Of a DNA stretch of 64,000 nt, positions 1 through 12,200 are shown one piece after another. Within the stretch, counting starts at the first letter, position 1. Every line of letters begins with the position of its first letter. Source of the stretch: Hypomesus transpacificus (Eukaryota; Chordata; Actinopteri; Osmeriformes; Osmeridae); contig NC_061074.1 in assembly GCF_021917145.1 (NCBI RefSeq), forward strand, positions 9,798,384 to 9,862,383, in the 5' to 3' direction. Below the pieces are notes generated by a model, which had not been told where the DNA came from, did no database searches, and was given only the letters and a program-made list of their open reading frames with translations. The translations under genes and the position numbers were made by a program.

Positions 1-1690
1 GGCAACCATGCACGTTGCCCGTAATTATGTAATTTGTCCCCCCCCCCAACGTTGACTCCATGGCTACGGCCTTGCTACACACAATAACAACCCAGCCATT
101 TTAAGGACCTTGTGTATGTAGATTCTTATGAGTGGACTTGATACTGAAATGGTACAAAGCCACACAGTGTAAAGTTCAAGTTTATGCCTGAAGTGCAGAT
201 GAAGTGGTTGACTCATTCTCACAAGCAGACACACTGTACAAACACACAACACACAGAAACAGCTGAAGTATCTTCAGAGAAATATATAATGTGATGGCAC
301 CCTCTAGTGATTCAAACGGGAATCATCTCTTGGTGAGGTGGTGGGTATGGCCGGAAGTGGGCCCTGGTTTGGCCTGGAACCAAATGTTACATCATCCATC
401 ATCTCAAGGGGTTCGGTTAGTTTTCCAAAAATCTTCACCTGTCAAACTCCCACCCAATCACACACCAGAGGCTCAGCTGACGCTCAATCCGATTGGCTCA
501 AGAATCCCTGTTGAGGGTCTGCCCACCTCTTACCATCACCTTGGAGATAAAAGAAACACGCTCTGTACTAATGCTCCATTTTTGGTCCAATCAGTTAGCT
601 GGGTTTGAGAACTAGCTGGCAGTGAAAGGTGAAAAGAAGCTTAAGATGAGAGTCCCTGCAACTGAAGACTGTCAGTGGAGAGAGGACAGCTCCTGTAAGA
701 GACAAGATAAGCCGATAACAGAGACAAAAAGTCTTCCAGGTAAAATTACAATGGGCTTCGATTGTGGCAATTACATGAGCTTTGTAGGAGGGTCTCTCAA
801 GAGTGTACGGATGAAGGGATCAGATCTGAATCCAGAGCTGTAAGGAGCTACTGATGTGCTGCTATGGGGTTGTGACACCCAACACACAGACCCACTCAGG
901 GAGTAAAGCCCTTGCAATTAGCCCCAGTCTGGACAAACTCCTTAAAGTTGTGAGTGTGGTATATATGGTGAATACAGAGCATATTGCTGCCTACTAAGTC
1001 TAAAGCTGTACATTCCTAAGTTTCACAAATGTACAGTACAGGGCAAGTATATAGTATCTTACACACTCATTTCTTCATGATCTCTGCATGTTAACTGAAA
1101 CAGGTGTTTCTGGTTAACCCCCTCAGCTATGCTGGGAGCTGCACAGGTAGCAACCTAGACCTGACAGGACACAGCACACAATAACCCCCACCATGGACCC
1201 CCACCATGGACCCGCACCATGGACCCGCACCATGGACCCCCACCATGGACCCCCACCATGGACCCGCACCATGGACCCCCACCATGGACCCCCACCATGG
1301 ACCCGCACCATGGACCCCCACCATGGACCCCCACCATGGACCCGCACCATGGACCCGCACCATGGACCCGCACCATGGACCCCCACCATGGACCCCCACC
1401 ATGGACCCGCACCATGGACCCCCACCATGGACCCGCACCATGGACCCGCACCATGGACTGGCACCAATGCCATATTCAAGCGGCAGTACATCAGCAATGC
1501 TGTGATTGGCTGAGAATGACACGTTGCACTGACAAATTCCTCATTCCACAGGACAAGTGATAGAGTCGAGGCTGTCAGTGCGGTTGTGTTAAAAAACAGG
1601 GCAGCACAAGACAGGATGCAATCTGACATTACTGTGAAAACCACACCCACGAGAACAGACATGCTTCTGAACTAAATTTTTATTTGCAAT
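1..1690. other. 3' flank of eif4g1, no gene recognised
   Basis: Apart from the 13-bp minisatellite at 1187-1458, I see no recognisable coding exon, RNA gene or full mobile element here. A 105-codon open frame at 291-608 on the plus strand has no recognisable family features and no splice or codon pattern like the genes to the right. The stretch is AT-moderate with ordinary composition. Confidence 0.5.
1187..1458. repeat. 13-bp minisatellite, unit ccaccatggaccc
   Basis: About 21 head-to-tail copies of a 13-bp unit. Copies alternate between ccaccatggaccc and gcaccatggaccc with very little other divergence, which suggests recent expansion. Every unit contains CACCATGG (NcoI site). It lies beyond the last plausible eif4g1 poly(A) signal, so it is probably intergenic. 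The open frames it produces on both strands are a by-product of a unit without stop codons. Confidence 0.95.
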
Positions 1691-2976
1691 GTTCTTTATT
1701 ATCTTTTCCAGTTTCAGATGTGAAAAGAGGCATTTATTTTTCTTAATTAAATATGTAATAAAGAAAAGCAAAAGAGTATTTACACATTCAATTAAATTGT
1801 AATCAATAACTTCGGTGGATAATTACAAACACCTTCTGCTAGCTGAGGAGAGAAATATAAATACAGGAGAAACCAACACTGTTTCAGAAAGAAAAAAAAA
1901 TTACATTAGCACTTATTTTGAAAAATAAAACAGAACTCCTTATTTACAGAACTGTCCTAAAATGCATTTCCACTCAAGGAAGCAGAAAAGGCCTTAGGAT
2001 TTGAACTGTTAACTTTGCCTTTTTTTGTGTTGCCTTTAAAAGTTGATTCATCTATATAGCTTTTTCAAGTTTTAATAATGATTTTATCTTTCTAAAATGC
2101 ACTACAGGTTTGTCAGAAGGCCTCGCCAGGCTCTCAATCCCTTTCCCGCCCCGTAGTTTGTTTGAAGTGTTGGAGAAATGCCTAAGCAAACGCGTGTGGG
2201 GTTGCGGGGCGTGGCCGTTATGGAAGCATTGAGCGCCCCCCCCCCCAAAGCAGCAACAGGTCCATCGCCCCTCTCGTCCTTCTTCCGCATCACTTCCTGT
2301 CCCGACACAGTCTACAGGAAGCTAGGAGGGGACCCCAATCATTGTACGTCTGAAATGTCCATGGACGATCCCAGCGTGTCCATTTTTCAGTTTTAAAAAG
2401 AAACGCACTCCAATCATTCTACACCCAAAGAGAGAGCAAACCCACTAGGTAAGAGCATCAGGTAGACCATACACACAACACATGATGTCATCATGTCTCA
2501 TCGACACGACAGAATCAAAAAATATAGATGTGTGAGCAGCTTTTGAAAGTTTTGTCTGTTGGGGATCGTCTTTTGTCAGTTGGGGGTTTGTGAAACGTCT
2601 TGAATAGGTGTTGCCGTCGGCAACGTGACGCACCTTTAAAACAGGAGGTAAAACCTGAAAAAACACTGAAGGGAACAGCAAGCTCAAAACCTCGGCACGA
2701 GGCGCACGCTAATTCGCTTCTCAATTTTATTTAGTTCCAAAACAAAATGAAGCACAGAAAAAAAAACAAGGAAAACGGATCTGTAGTACAATCTCTCCCA
2801 GTTTCTCCATTCTTTTGTTGTTGTTGTGTTTGCGCAGAAGGATTTTGTAGTTTCAAACAGACCCCATTTCAAGGATCATCAAAACCGTAGAAGCAATAAC
2901 CTTTTTTTTTCTTTTTTTTCTTTTGTAAATCCTCTTCGGTTCCTTCCAGAGGCGCGCCGGTAGGCGGGGCCAAGTC
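1690..2976 (-). other. eif4g1: eif4g1 3' UTR with alternative poly(A) signals
   Basis: Sequence downstream of the TAG stop at 2977-2979 (minus strand). AATAAA signals on the minus strand lie at 2727-2732 (proximal, giving a UTR of about 0.25 kb), 1733-1738 and 1695-1700 (distal, about 1.3 kb). The stretch is AT-rich, without minisatellites, unlike the introns. Which signal is used cannot be decided from sequence. Confidence 0.55.
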
Positions 2977-3168
2977 CTAGCTGTTGTCTGATTCGTCCTC
3001 GGCCTCACGGAGCCAGGTGAAGAAGGCGGTGACAGACTTGAGGGCCACGCCCTTGCCCTGCTGCTCTGCTGGGTCCTTGCTGGACTCCCACTTATAGAAG
3101 GCCTCCTCTTTGATCACGTCCTCATCATACAGCGTGTCAAAGAACATACGCAGCAAGTCTGGAGAGAG

Positions 3169-3210
<42 letters not shown>

Positions 3211-3218
3211 AGGAAGAG

Positions 3219-3264
<46 letters not shown>

Positions 3265-6200
3265 AGAAGGGGGATTGGTTAACATGCACACAGTGAACCG
3301 AGGGGAAAGTTTATCCTGGAATGGTTTCAACACAGTGCAGTGGCTCCATAGCTAATCTAGCTGTTCCACAAGGTTCCACTGCTGTCTAATGGTTTATTAC
3401 TTATCAAGTTTGACCATCAGGTCTCCAGAGGTACTTAGGAACGCACCATCTAGGACTGTCAAGAGACTTACGGTCTGTGATTGTGGTGGAGGAGGGGGTG
3501 GTGGAGGGGAAGGAGAAGAAGGAAGAGGTAGAGGAGGAGGGGTGGTAGAGGGGAAGGAGAAGGAGGAAGAGGCAGAGGAGGAGGGGGGTGGTGGAGGGGA
3601 AGGAGAAGATGGAAGAGGTAGAGGAGGAGGGGGGTGGTGGAGGGGAAGGAGAAGAAGGAAGAGGTAGAGGAGGAGGGTCACTCACTGGCAGGTTGTTCCA
3701 TCTCCACCAGGAGGGCCTGCAGGGCGTACAGGGCCTGCAGCTCCTTCTGCTCGTCACTCAGGTACTTCTGCAGCAGCTTGGCCCTCTGGACCAGCTGAGC
3801 CGCGTCCACCTTGTACGGGGTCTCACCTGCGGAGGGGACAGGGTCAACACATTTACATTTAGTCATTTAGCAGACGCTCTTATCCAGAGCGACAGTAAGT
3901 ACAAGGACAATCCCACCCGAGGCAAGTAGGGTGAAGTGCCTTGCCCAAGGACACAACGTCATTTGGCACGGCGGGGAATCGATCCGGTGACCTTCTGATT
4001 ACTAGCCCGACTCCCTCACTGCTCAGCCATCTGACTCCCTGACACCCCGCCACACCTGGAGCAAACTGTGATAGGGCCAACTCTGTCTCCAGGGAATGGA
4101 AACCCCCTGAGTGTACGTGGCTGTCACATGTGTACACAGGCTTAGAGAAAGAGAGTGGGTGCAGGGGGGGAGAGCGAGAGAGAGTGGGTGCAGGGGGGGG
4201 AGAGCGAGAGAGAGTGGGTGCAGGGGGGGAGAGCGAGAGAGAGTGGGTGCAGGGGGGGAGAGCGAGAGAGAGTGGGTGCAGGGGGGGGGAGAGCGAGAGA
4301 GAGTGGGTGCAGGGGGGGGGAGAGCGAGAGAGAGTGGGTGCAGGGGGGGGGAGAGCGAGAGAGAGTGGGTGCAGGGGGGGGGGGAGAGCGAGAGAGAGTG
4401 GTGCAGGGGGGGGAGAGAGAGCAAAAGAGAGGGGAGGATGCAGGGTTAGAGAGAGGAGCGAGAGAGGAGCGAGAGAAGAGCGAGAGAGGAGCGAGAGAGG
4501 AGCGAGAGCAGGGTTACTCACAGATGATGGCCGACTGGCAGACGGAAGTCATGAGAGTTCTCACGATCAAGTTGGAGGAGAGCTGCTCCTCATCCAGGTT
4601 AGCCTGAAACACAACGTCACAGTCAGGGTCTATTTCCTTAGAAACACAACAACAGTCAGGGTCTAATTCCTTAGAAACACAACAGTCAGGGTCTATTTCC
4701 TTAGAAACACAACAAGCAAAACACTAATAAGAAAGTGTCTCGCACCTCAACCCAGTCAAAGATGCGCTGGTTGTCCGCCTGGTCCTGGATCAGTCTGTCC
4801 AGCTGCTGGGCCAACTGGTCCAGGCTCAGCCCCTTCAGGCTGCTCCTCTCCACCTCCTCCCCCAGGGTGAACTCTACATCCTACAGGACGGACAGCAGAC
4901 AGGAGCCACACAGGTTCAGTCTCATCACATCCTCCTCTGACTCTCAGAGGGAGGAAGTAGTTGGTGGTATCAGAATTAGGTTTTATTTGCCATATAGGTT
5001 TACACAAACACAGAATTTACTGTGGCCGGAAGGTGCAAACAATAAACATACACAGATCTTAAATCAAAAGGCAAAAAGTACAGTAGTCTAACTAGTCCTA
5101 AGAACTAAACAATCAACATTTTTTAATAATCAGTAGTTCTCCTTGGATTAAAACAGGTGTAACCCTGAAGGGTCGTGACATCACCATTTCTGTAACAAAC
5201 TTGTTGACGTCCTCGTCTTCCGGCAGGAAGTCCTTCCAGTTAAGTCCCGCCTCCCTCCACATGGTGCCCACCTTCTTATGGCTCTGAGGACGAGGATTGC
5301 AAAACGGGATCAGGTGGAAAGCAATGACAGCATGAGCTGTCACTTAGACACATCCCCCATTTCCTCTCTACAGGCTATGCAGTACTTACTCTTACTTACC
5401 AAAGTAAAACATTATGTTATAAAAAATGTCACAATCTAATACATTTTCTTATGATTATGTCAGAGAGATGTTCTTGTGTTGAGATGCAACACTTGCAAAA
5501 GCTGAGAGGCTGGGAGCTCACCATTGCTGTACAGAGAAGCTGGAGGATTTGGACCAGCAGACCTCCAGCCATGCCCTGGGGAGTCAGAGGCTTGGCCAGC
5601 TCCCTGCAGGGGTCAGGGGTCAACACCAGGACAAGGGTTATCCACAGGATGCCGTGTGTTCAGAGCAGGATCATGCATGTTTCTGCCATTGAACTAATGT
5701 GAGATTAGGCCTCAACCGAAGCCTGGGACTGACCTGAACAGCGGTCCCATAGGGATGCCTCCTTCGTGGAGCATGGGGGTGATGAGCTCAGCCAGGTAGA
5801 GCCAGATGTGGGGGATGTCTATGGCCATGTCCTCGGCCACCTCCAGGATCTCCAAAAGCCTGTACAAACCCACGTCAAGTCAGCATCCTGCATGAACCAC
5901 ATCCAGGCTCCAGGCTACCCTTTGCACCCCCACACCCCCCACCCACACCCCCACCCACCCTTTGTAGTACTGCTGGGAGGTGAGGGCTCCAGCCTTGATG
6001 AGCTGGTGCAGCAGGAGCCCCATGTGCTCCCTGACGAGGGGGCTGCGCTCCAGGGTCGACTCGATGCCGTTCCGCACAAACACAAACAGCAGCTGGCCGC
6101 TGTTCATCTCCTGCACACACTGCAGCGCCTCCTGCAGGCCCGGAGGGGAAGAAGGAGTTAGACAAGTAAACATGTATATGATAAACACTTACGTAAATAT

Positions 6201-9200
6201 GTACATGTTATTTAGTGGCTTCGTATAAGCTTGTCTCAGATCCAATATCGTCAGCAAACTAGGCTTTTGGGTATAAATTATGGGGACCCACTGCAATAAA
6301 CCACACAGGAGTGTTTGAGCCTGTGTGTGTGTTTGTGTACCTTCATGTCGTTGATGTGGAGGTACTCCTCGATGATGGCTGTGGACTTCTTGTCCAGCTC
6401 CTCTTCGCTCAAGGCAGGCTTGGTCTGGGCAGGAGGAGGGGTGGGGGTGCTCTCTCTCTTCACTGTCAAACCACACACACACACACACACCTTCAAAATG
6501 GCCGTCTGAACAACTCACATCCTCACATCCCCTTTTATCTTGCCATTCAATATTTCGGAATAAGTATGTCATCATTAACATGGATTAAAAATAAAAACAA
6601 ACTTTATCCACTGTTAAATACTTAAAATACGATGTTACATAACAGAAGTTCCCATGATCAATAATCGAAAGGAGGATCATGGACTGTTGAACGTCCTCTG
6701 GCGGTGATGACCCACCGCTCTCTTTGCTGCGGGCGCGCTCTCTGCTGCCGCGGTCGTCCGTCATGCTGGCCACGCGGCGGACCGGGTCGGCCCCGCCCCC
6801 TCCGCTGCGCTGCTCCCGGTCGCCGCCGCGGCCCTCCGTCTCCCGGCTGAAGCTGCGCTTGGTGACCTGAGGACGGTTCCTGTCCCGCTCGCCGCGGTCG
6901 TCGCGCCGGTCGTAGCCGCGGTCCAGGCGCTCTGGCCCGTCGCGCCGGTCGTAGCGTTCGCGACTGGAGCTGTTCCTGTGACAGCAGGGGGGGGGGGTCG
7001 TTTAGACGGGGGACTGGTGAGGCATTAGGAAACCACATCAAGGGGGAATTTACACTCGCTAAATGTAGCAAGTTACTTCCCGTTTAACCACTGAAAATAT
7101 ATTCAAACGCTGCTCTTTGTTGGCTAAACTTAAACCACACAGACAAGAACAAAGGGACTGTTCGGTGCTCTCAACACAAAACCTCGGCTGGTGAGCTTTA
7201 CTATGGAACCGGTTTGAACTAGATTTCTTTGGAGTGAGTTAATTGTTCTTACCTCTGAGGCACTCTTCTGTCAGCGTCGGATGAGAGTCCAGTGGAGGCG
7301 GCTTGCTGCAGGGCCGAGAACCTGTTACTGGCTGCAGGGCGACCACCTGACTCCTGACCACCTGGCACTGAGGACCATCACATACACACACCACACAGCT
7401 TACAGTCTGACCTCCATCAAGGTGCTTCATTATTACCATGCTGTGGGGAGAAGAGGAGGATGTGTGTGTGTGTGTGGGGCTCACCTGGTTCCCCGGCTGG
7501 TTTAGCCCCCGTGCCTCCGCTGCTTCCCTTGCCCCAGCTGCCCCACATGCCCTTGCCCCCAGGGGCCAGGAGCTGGTTGTTGAAATCCAGAGCTCCAGGC
7601 TACAGGAGAGATGGAGGCAGCATGAGCAAACATTCATCACAGGGGTAGAGTGGAGCTGCTGGTGGACCCCCAGGCCCCAGTCCACAGTGGGAGGCTTTGG
7701 GCTCCACAGTGTGGTTCTCTGTGCTAGCTTCACAAACCTTGGTGATCTTGCTGAGGCGGGAGGTGTCGATGGGTCGGTTTTTGGTGGTGATGGGCACCGT
7801 GTTCCAGCCCTCGTCCTGAGGCTGGTTCTCACGGCCCCGGGGGGTGTGTTGGCTCCCACGTCCCCCCTGCCCACCTCTCCCTCCTCCTCCTCCACCACCT
7901 CCTCCTCCACTACCTCCACCACCTCCTCTGTTGTCAGTCTTGGCGAAGAACTGCTGCTGGACTTTGATCTGCTCCCGGTGTTCTTCCTGCTCTGCATCCT
8001 TGTGGATCTGGTCGATGGTCTTGGGGCCTTGGTCTCCCCTCCGGGGAACCCAGGTGTTCTGGAAGAGAGAGAAAGAGAGAGGCAGGGAGGGGAGAGAGAG
8101 AGAAGCAGGGAGGGGGAGAGAGAAGGAGAGTTTTTCTTCAGACAGGGTGGCTCCTGGTAAAGTGCCAGACTGCAGGGGGAGAGGCTGTGTGTGTGTGTGC
8201 GCGCCGGCTAGGAGGCAGCTGAACCTGCATTATGAAAACTCCCATCACTGCATCTTTTATAACATCACGTCATCTGTCACATGTAGAGCTGCAGGACCCC
8301 AGCACTCTGCAGGGGCAAGGCCTGAGGACCCTGGCTGGGCTGAGGACCCTGGCTGGGCTGAGGACACTGACTGGGCTGAGGACACTGACTGGGCTGAGGA
8401 CACTGACTGGGCTGAGGACACTGACTGGGCTGAGGACACTGACTGGGCTGGCTGGGCTGAGGACACTGACTGGGCTGAGGACACTGACTGGGCTGGCTGG
8501 GCTGAGGACACTGACTGGGCTGAGGACACTGACTGGGCTGAGGACACTGACTGGGCTGAGGACACTGACTGGGCTGAGGACACTGGCTGGGCTGGCTGGG
8601 CTGAGGACCCTGACTGGGCTGAGGACACTGACTGGGCTGAGGACACTGACTGGGCTGAGGACCCTGACTGGGCTGAGGACCCTGACTGGGCTGAGGACCC
8701 TGACTGGGCTGAGGACCCTGACTGGGCTGGCTGGGCTGAGGACACTGACTGGGCTGAGGACACTGGCTGGGCTGAGGACACTGACTGGGCTGGCTGGGCT
8801 GAGGACACTGGCTGGGCTGAGGACCCTGGCTGGGCTGAGGACCCTGGCTGGGCTGAGGACCCTGGCTGGGCTGAGGACCCTGGCTGGGCTGAGGACCCTG
8901 ACTGGGCTGAGGACCCTGGCTGGGCTGAGGACGATGACTGGGCTGGGAAACAGGGACAGCTGCTGTTGCTCCCAGCAGGAGTCGTTTTATTGAAGCTGGT
9001 TAAAGTGTAACAGCATAGAATTGATTTTTGTTCCGGTAAATGACGTTACGCAATACGGAAAAACCCTTGCTGCTGACGCACAAACACACACACACGGGTG
9101 ACTGTACTAAACCAACAATCCAAAATCTAGCAAATATATGAGAAATTAATGTTAATATGCAAGTGCTAATGATTAGGGTCGCTGGGTTTGGCAGGAGGGG

Positions 9201-12200
9201 GTATAAGGGCGGGGCCTGTCTCAGCCTATGGCACAGAGCGGATCTACTTTAGGGAGCCGCCCTGCATTAGAGAGCGGAGGCCACGACTCTTAGCCTGCTT
9301 CAAAAACCCACACTGTCCAGGGCTGAACGGACCAGTGTGGACATCTATGGGGCTGTTCACCACACACACACACACCTGTACCACCCACACACACACACTA
9401 ATGTAATACACCATGGTGGAAAGTTATGGCAATTTCTTTAACATTTTGTGTTTGATCCTATTGGTTGAGCTACCAACATACAGGTGCACTCACAACATTG
9501 ACAGAAGTCACACCACAACGACAACGTCTTGCAACTGGGTGCAAAAGAGAGTGAAAGGCAGTCCAAACATCTACACAACATACGAAAAAAGCTAAATATA
9601 GTTGAGATCCCATCACATAAGCTTATCATGGATGTTGTTACACGATGGAACAGCTCAATGGAATTGCTGGAACGCCATGCTGGAGCATCAAGCTGCTGGA
9701 ACACAGCGCTCCATCACAGCATGCTGCTAGCGATGCTACTGTCACACATCCTTCACTTACCCACCCTCAGTCCCCTAAGAGACTGTCTGAGCATGAGGGC
9801 GGTCCAGATAAAACAACAGGAAGCTACACTGGCTAAAATGGAAGTCAAACGAGCGACTAAAACAATCCAGGCTTCACGTGTTCAGGGTCCTAAAAACTTA
9901 CTCAGTCTGGGGCCAAGATTCTGAATATAGTGCACACTAAACATGTCTTTTACCATGGCCTTCTTTGGTCAAATAAGAGGTCCTTGACAACTGAATCTTT
10001 GCACTGCATATGTGGGCTTTAGCGTGTCTCTGCCAGCCAGGCTTGACATGCCTCACATGGCATGTATGAGAGAACAGGAGGGGATAGTCAGGGAGCCGTG
10101 CTAAGGTGCGAGACAGGCTCCAAGGCCACCTGCTTTCAAACACGTCGTACGTGGCCCTGAAGATCAGGGTTCAACCAAGATTGGATCGCTCAGTGACAAG
10201 TTTCCTCTGTGTTTGTGTGTGTGTGTGTGCGTTACCCGTCGGAGATCCAGCAGGTCCTGCAGCATGAAGCGGATCCTGGACGAGGTCTTCTTCTCCTTGA
10301 TGATCTTCTCCATCTGGTTGAAGTACTGGTCCATTCGAGGCTGCAGAGACACAGAGAGGCCGACCTTAGACACCGCACACGTGTGTGTGTGTGTGTGTGT
10401 GTGTAGGGGGACAGACAGCCCCTCGTCCTCCCTCACCTTGGCCTTCTCAAAGTCCAGGTCCTTGCCGATGGTGGACAGCAGCCTGCTGAGGCACTCCAGA
10501 GACTCCTCGTCATGGTTCTTCAGCAGCTTGACGATGCAGTCGTGCATGATGGCCTCAGTCAGCATCTTCAGCTTGAACAGCTCCCCGATGAACTTGATGT
10601 TGCCCAGGGAGCGCCGCCGGGCCTTGTCCTTGGCATCCTCAAGCTCCGCCTTCAGACGCTGCTTCTCCTCCTGCCGGCGGGAATTGTGGTCGAAGGCGGG
10701 GGGGAGCACACGGGCATGGCGTCAGGGAGGGAGATCGAGAAGAAGGTTAGTGGTCCTGCTGTGTTGCTCGACAGAACCCCCCCGAAACAACGCCAGGAAA
10801 TTCAGCCGAGAGGATCGTTGAGGTATATCTAACCCAAGCTAAACTTCGCCTTGTTGTGTTATATATGTGAGCTAAAGGAACTCCGTGCACACAGGGGGTT
10901 TCGTACCGGGGCGGCGGCGTCCAGCTCCTGTTGCTTCTTCTCAAAGATCTCGTCGTCGTCCTGGTCCTTCTCAAACTCCTTCTGGCAGCGGTTGAGGAGG
11001 AGCTTGCGGAAGTTCACAGTGGTTCCTGGCTTGTCGGTGGTGGGGACTTTGAGCTGAGGGGACGCACGAGGAAACCAAACAAGGGTTTTTAGGCAGAGAA
11101 CACTAAAGAAAGAAAGGTGTTTGTGAGAGGAAAGATGTTTCAGGGATGTTTAAGGTGTGGTTGGAAAGCTCAGCGCTGAAAGAAGTTCACAGCTTAGTTT
11201 TAAACTAGGCTTGGGTGTGTGTGAGAGAAGTGTAGCCTCAACCTAAAACGCACCGGGCCTCATTCCAGAGATGCTCTCACAAACACCACAGATATTTCTC
11301 ATGTGGTCACACACACACTTTCCCTCTCTCCCCCCCACCACCTACCCCCATAAGGCAGCGGCACATGTTGGCGTATGCCACGGAGAAGTTGGGCTCCGAG
11401 ATGGCCTTCTCAAAGATGAGGTCGATGACCCCCTTCAGCCTGTCCTCTGTGTCGATGGTCATCTCCTGCACCTGCTTCATCAGCTGCTGGAACATCTGGG
11501 GCGTGAGCTTGTTGAGCACGCTCCTCACGCGCTTGAACAGCTCCTGGGTCTTCAGCTCCTCGGGGTCGTTCTCCTCGTCCGGGGGGCCGCCGCGGCCCGC
11601 CGCCTTCTTCACGCCGGGCTTCCAGGCCTTCTCCGCCTTGTTGAGCTGCACGTCGTTGTTGAGGGACATGCTGGTGATGATCTTGCGCGGCTCTTTCCTC
11701 TGGCCCTGATGGGAGCCTCGGGGACCGCCCATACCGGACGGCTGTGGGGGAGGAGAGGGGGGGAGGAGGTTAGTCAGATAACATGAAGAAGAAGCTGGAG
11801 GGACCAGCCCATGTCCACACACGGCCCGCCAGCACGGAAGTATGACCCGACACGACTGGAGAAACTAGCCATCATCTCACTCACCGGCCCCCTGCCCCCT
11901 CCTCCACCTCTTCCTCCTCCTCCACCGCCCATGCCAGGCCGGCCCAGGTTACCCAGGAAGGAGGGTGTGAAGTCGGGCCCACAGTTCATCCCTGGCAGGC
12001 GGCTGGGGTCCAGCTGACGCAGGGGGGTCTTGTTAGCCTGGAGGGGGGAGGGGGACAAGCAGAGGAACCAAAGTGAAACCAACCTGAACAATAGAATACA
12101 AACTGAAGTGTACCAAATGGATTTGGAGATGTGGGAACCAGCGGAGGGCATGGAGAGGGGAGGTGTACCTTGTCCAGGACCACGTCACTGATGTGGGGAA

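Larger units (their letters stand above)
2977..4880 (-). other. eif4g1: eif4g1 exons encoding the C-terminal W2 (MNK-binding) domain
   Basis: Exons 4746-4880, 4522-4603, 3686-3826 and 2977-3158 encode the C-terminal W2 domain, which recruits the MNK kinases that phosphorylate eIF4E. The end is highly conserved: [40 protein letters not shown], then [19 protein letters not shown] and the stop. The final exon's acceptor uses a CU-rich tract that is simply the (GA)n repeat at 3161-3262 read on the minus strand. Confidence 0.95.

Noticed and set aside
291..608. 105-codon plus-strand open frame
   Set aside because: No recognisable domain, no partner exons, composition like non-coding flank.
7844..9010. 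388-codon plus-strand frame of WAEDTD repeats
   Set aside because: Created by the 18-bp minisatellite at 8318-8945; equally open on the other strand, no homology beyond the repeat.
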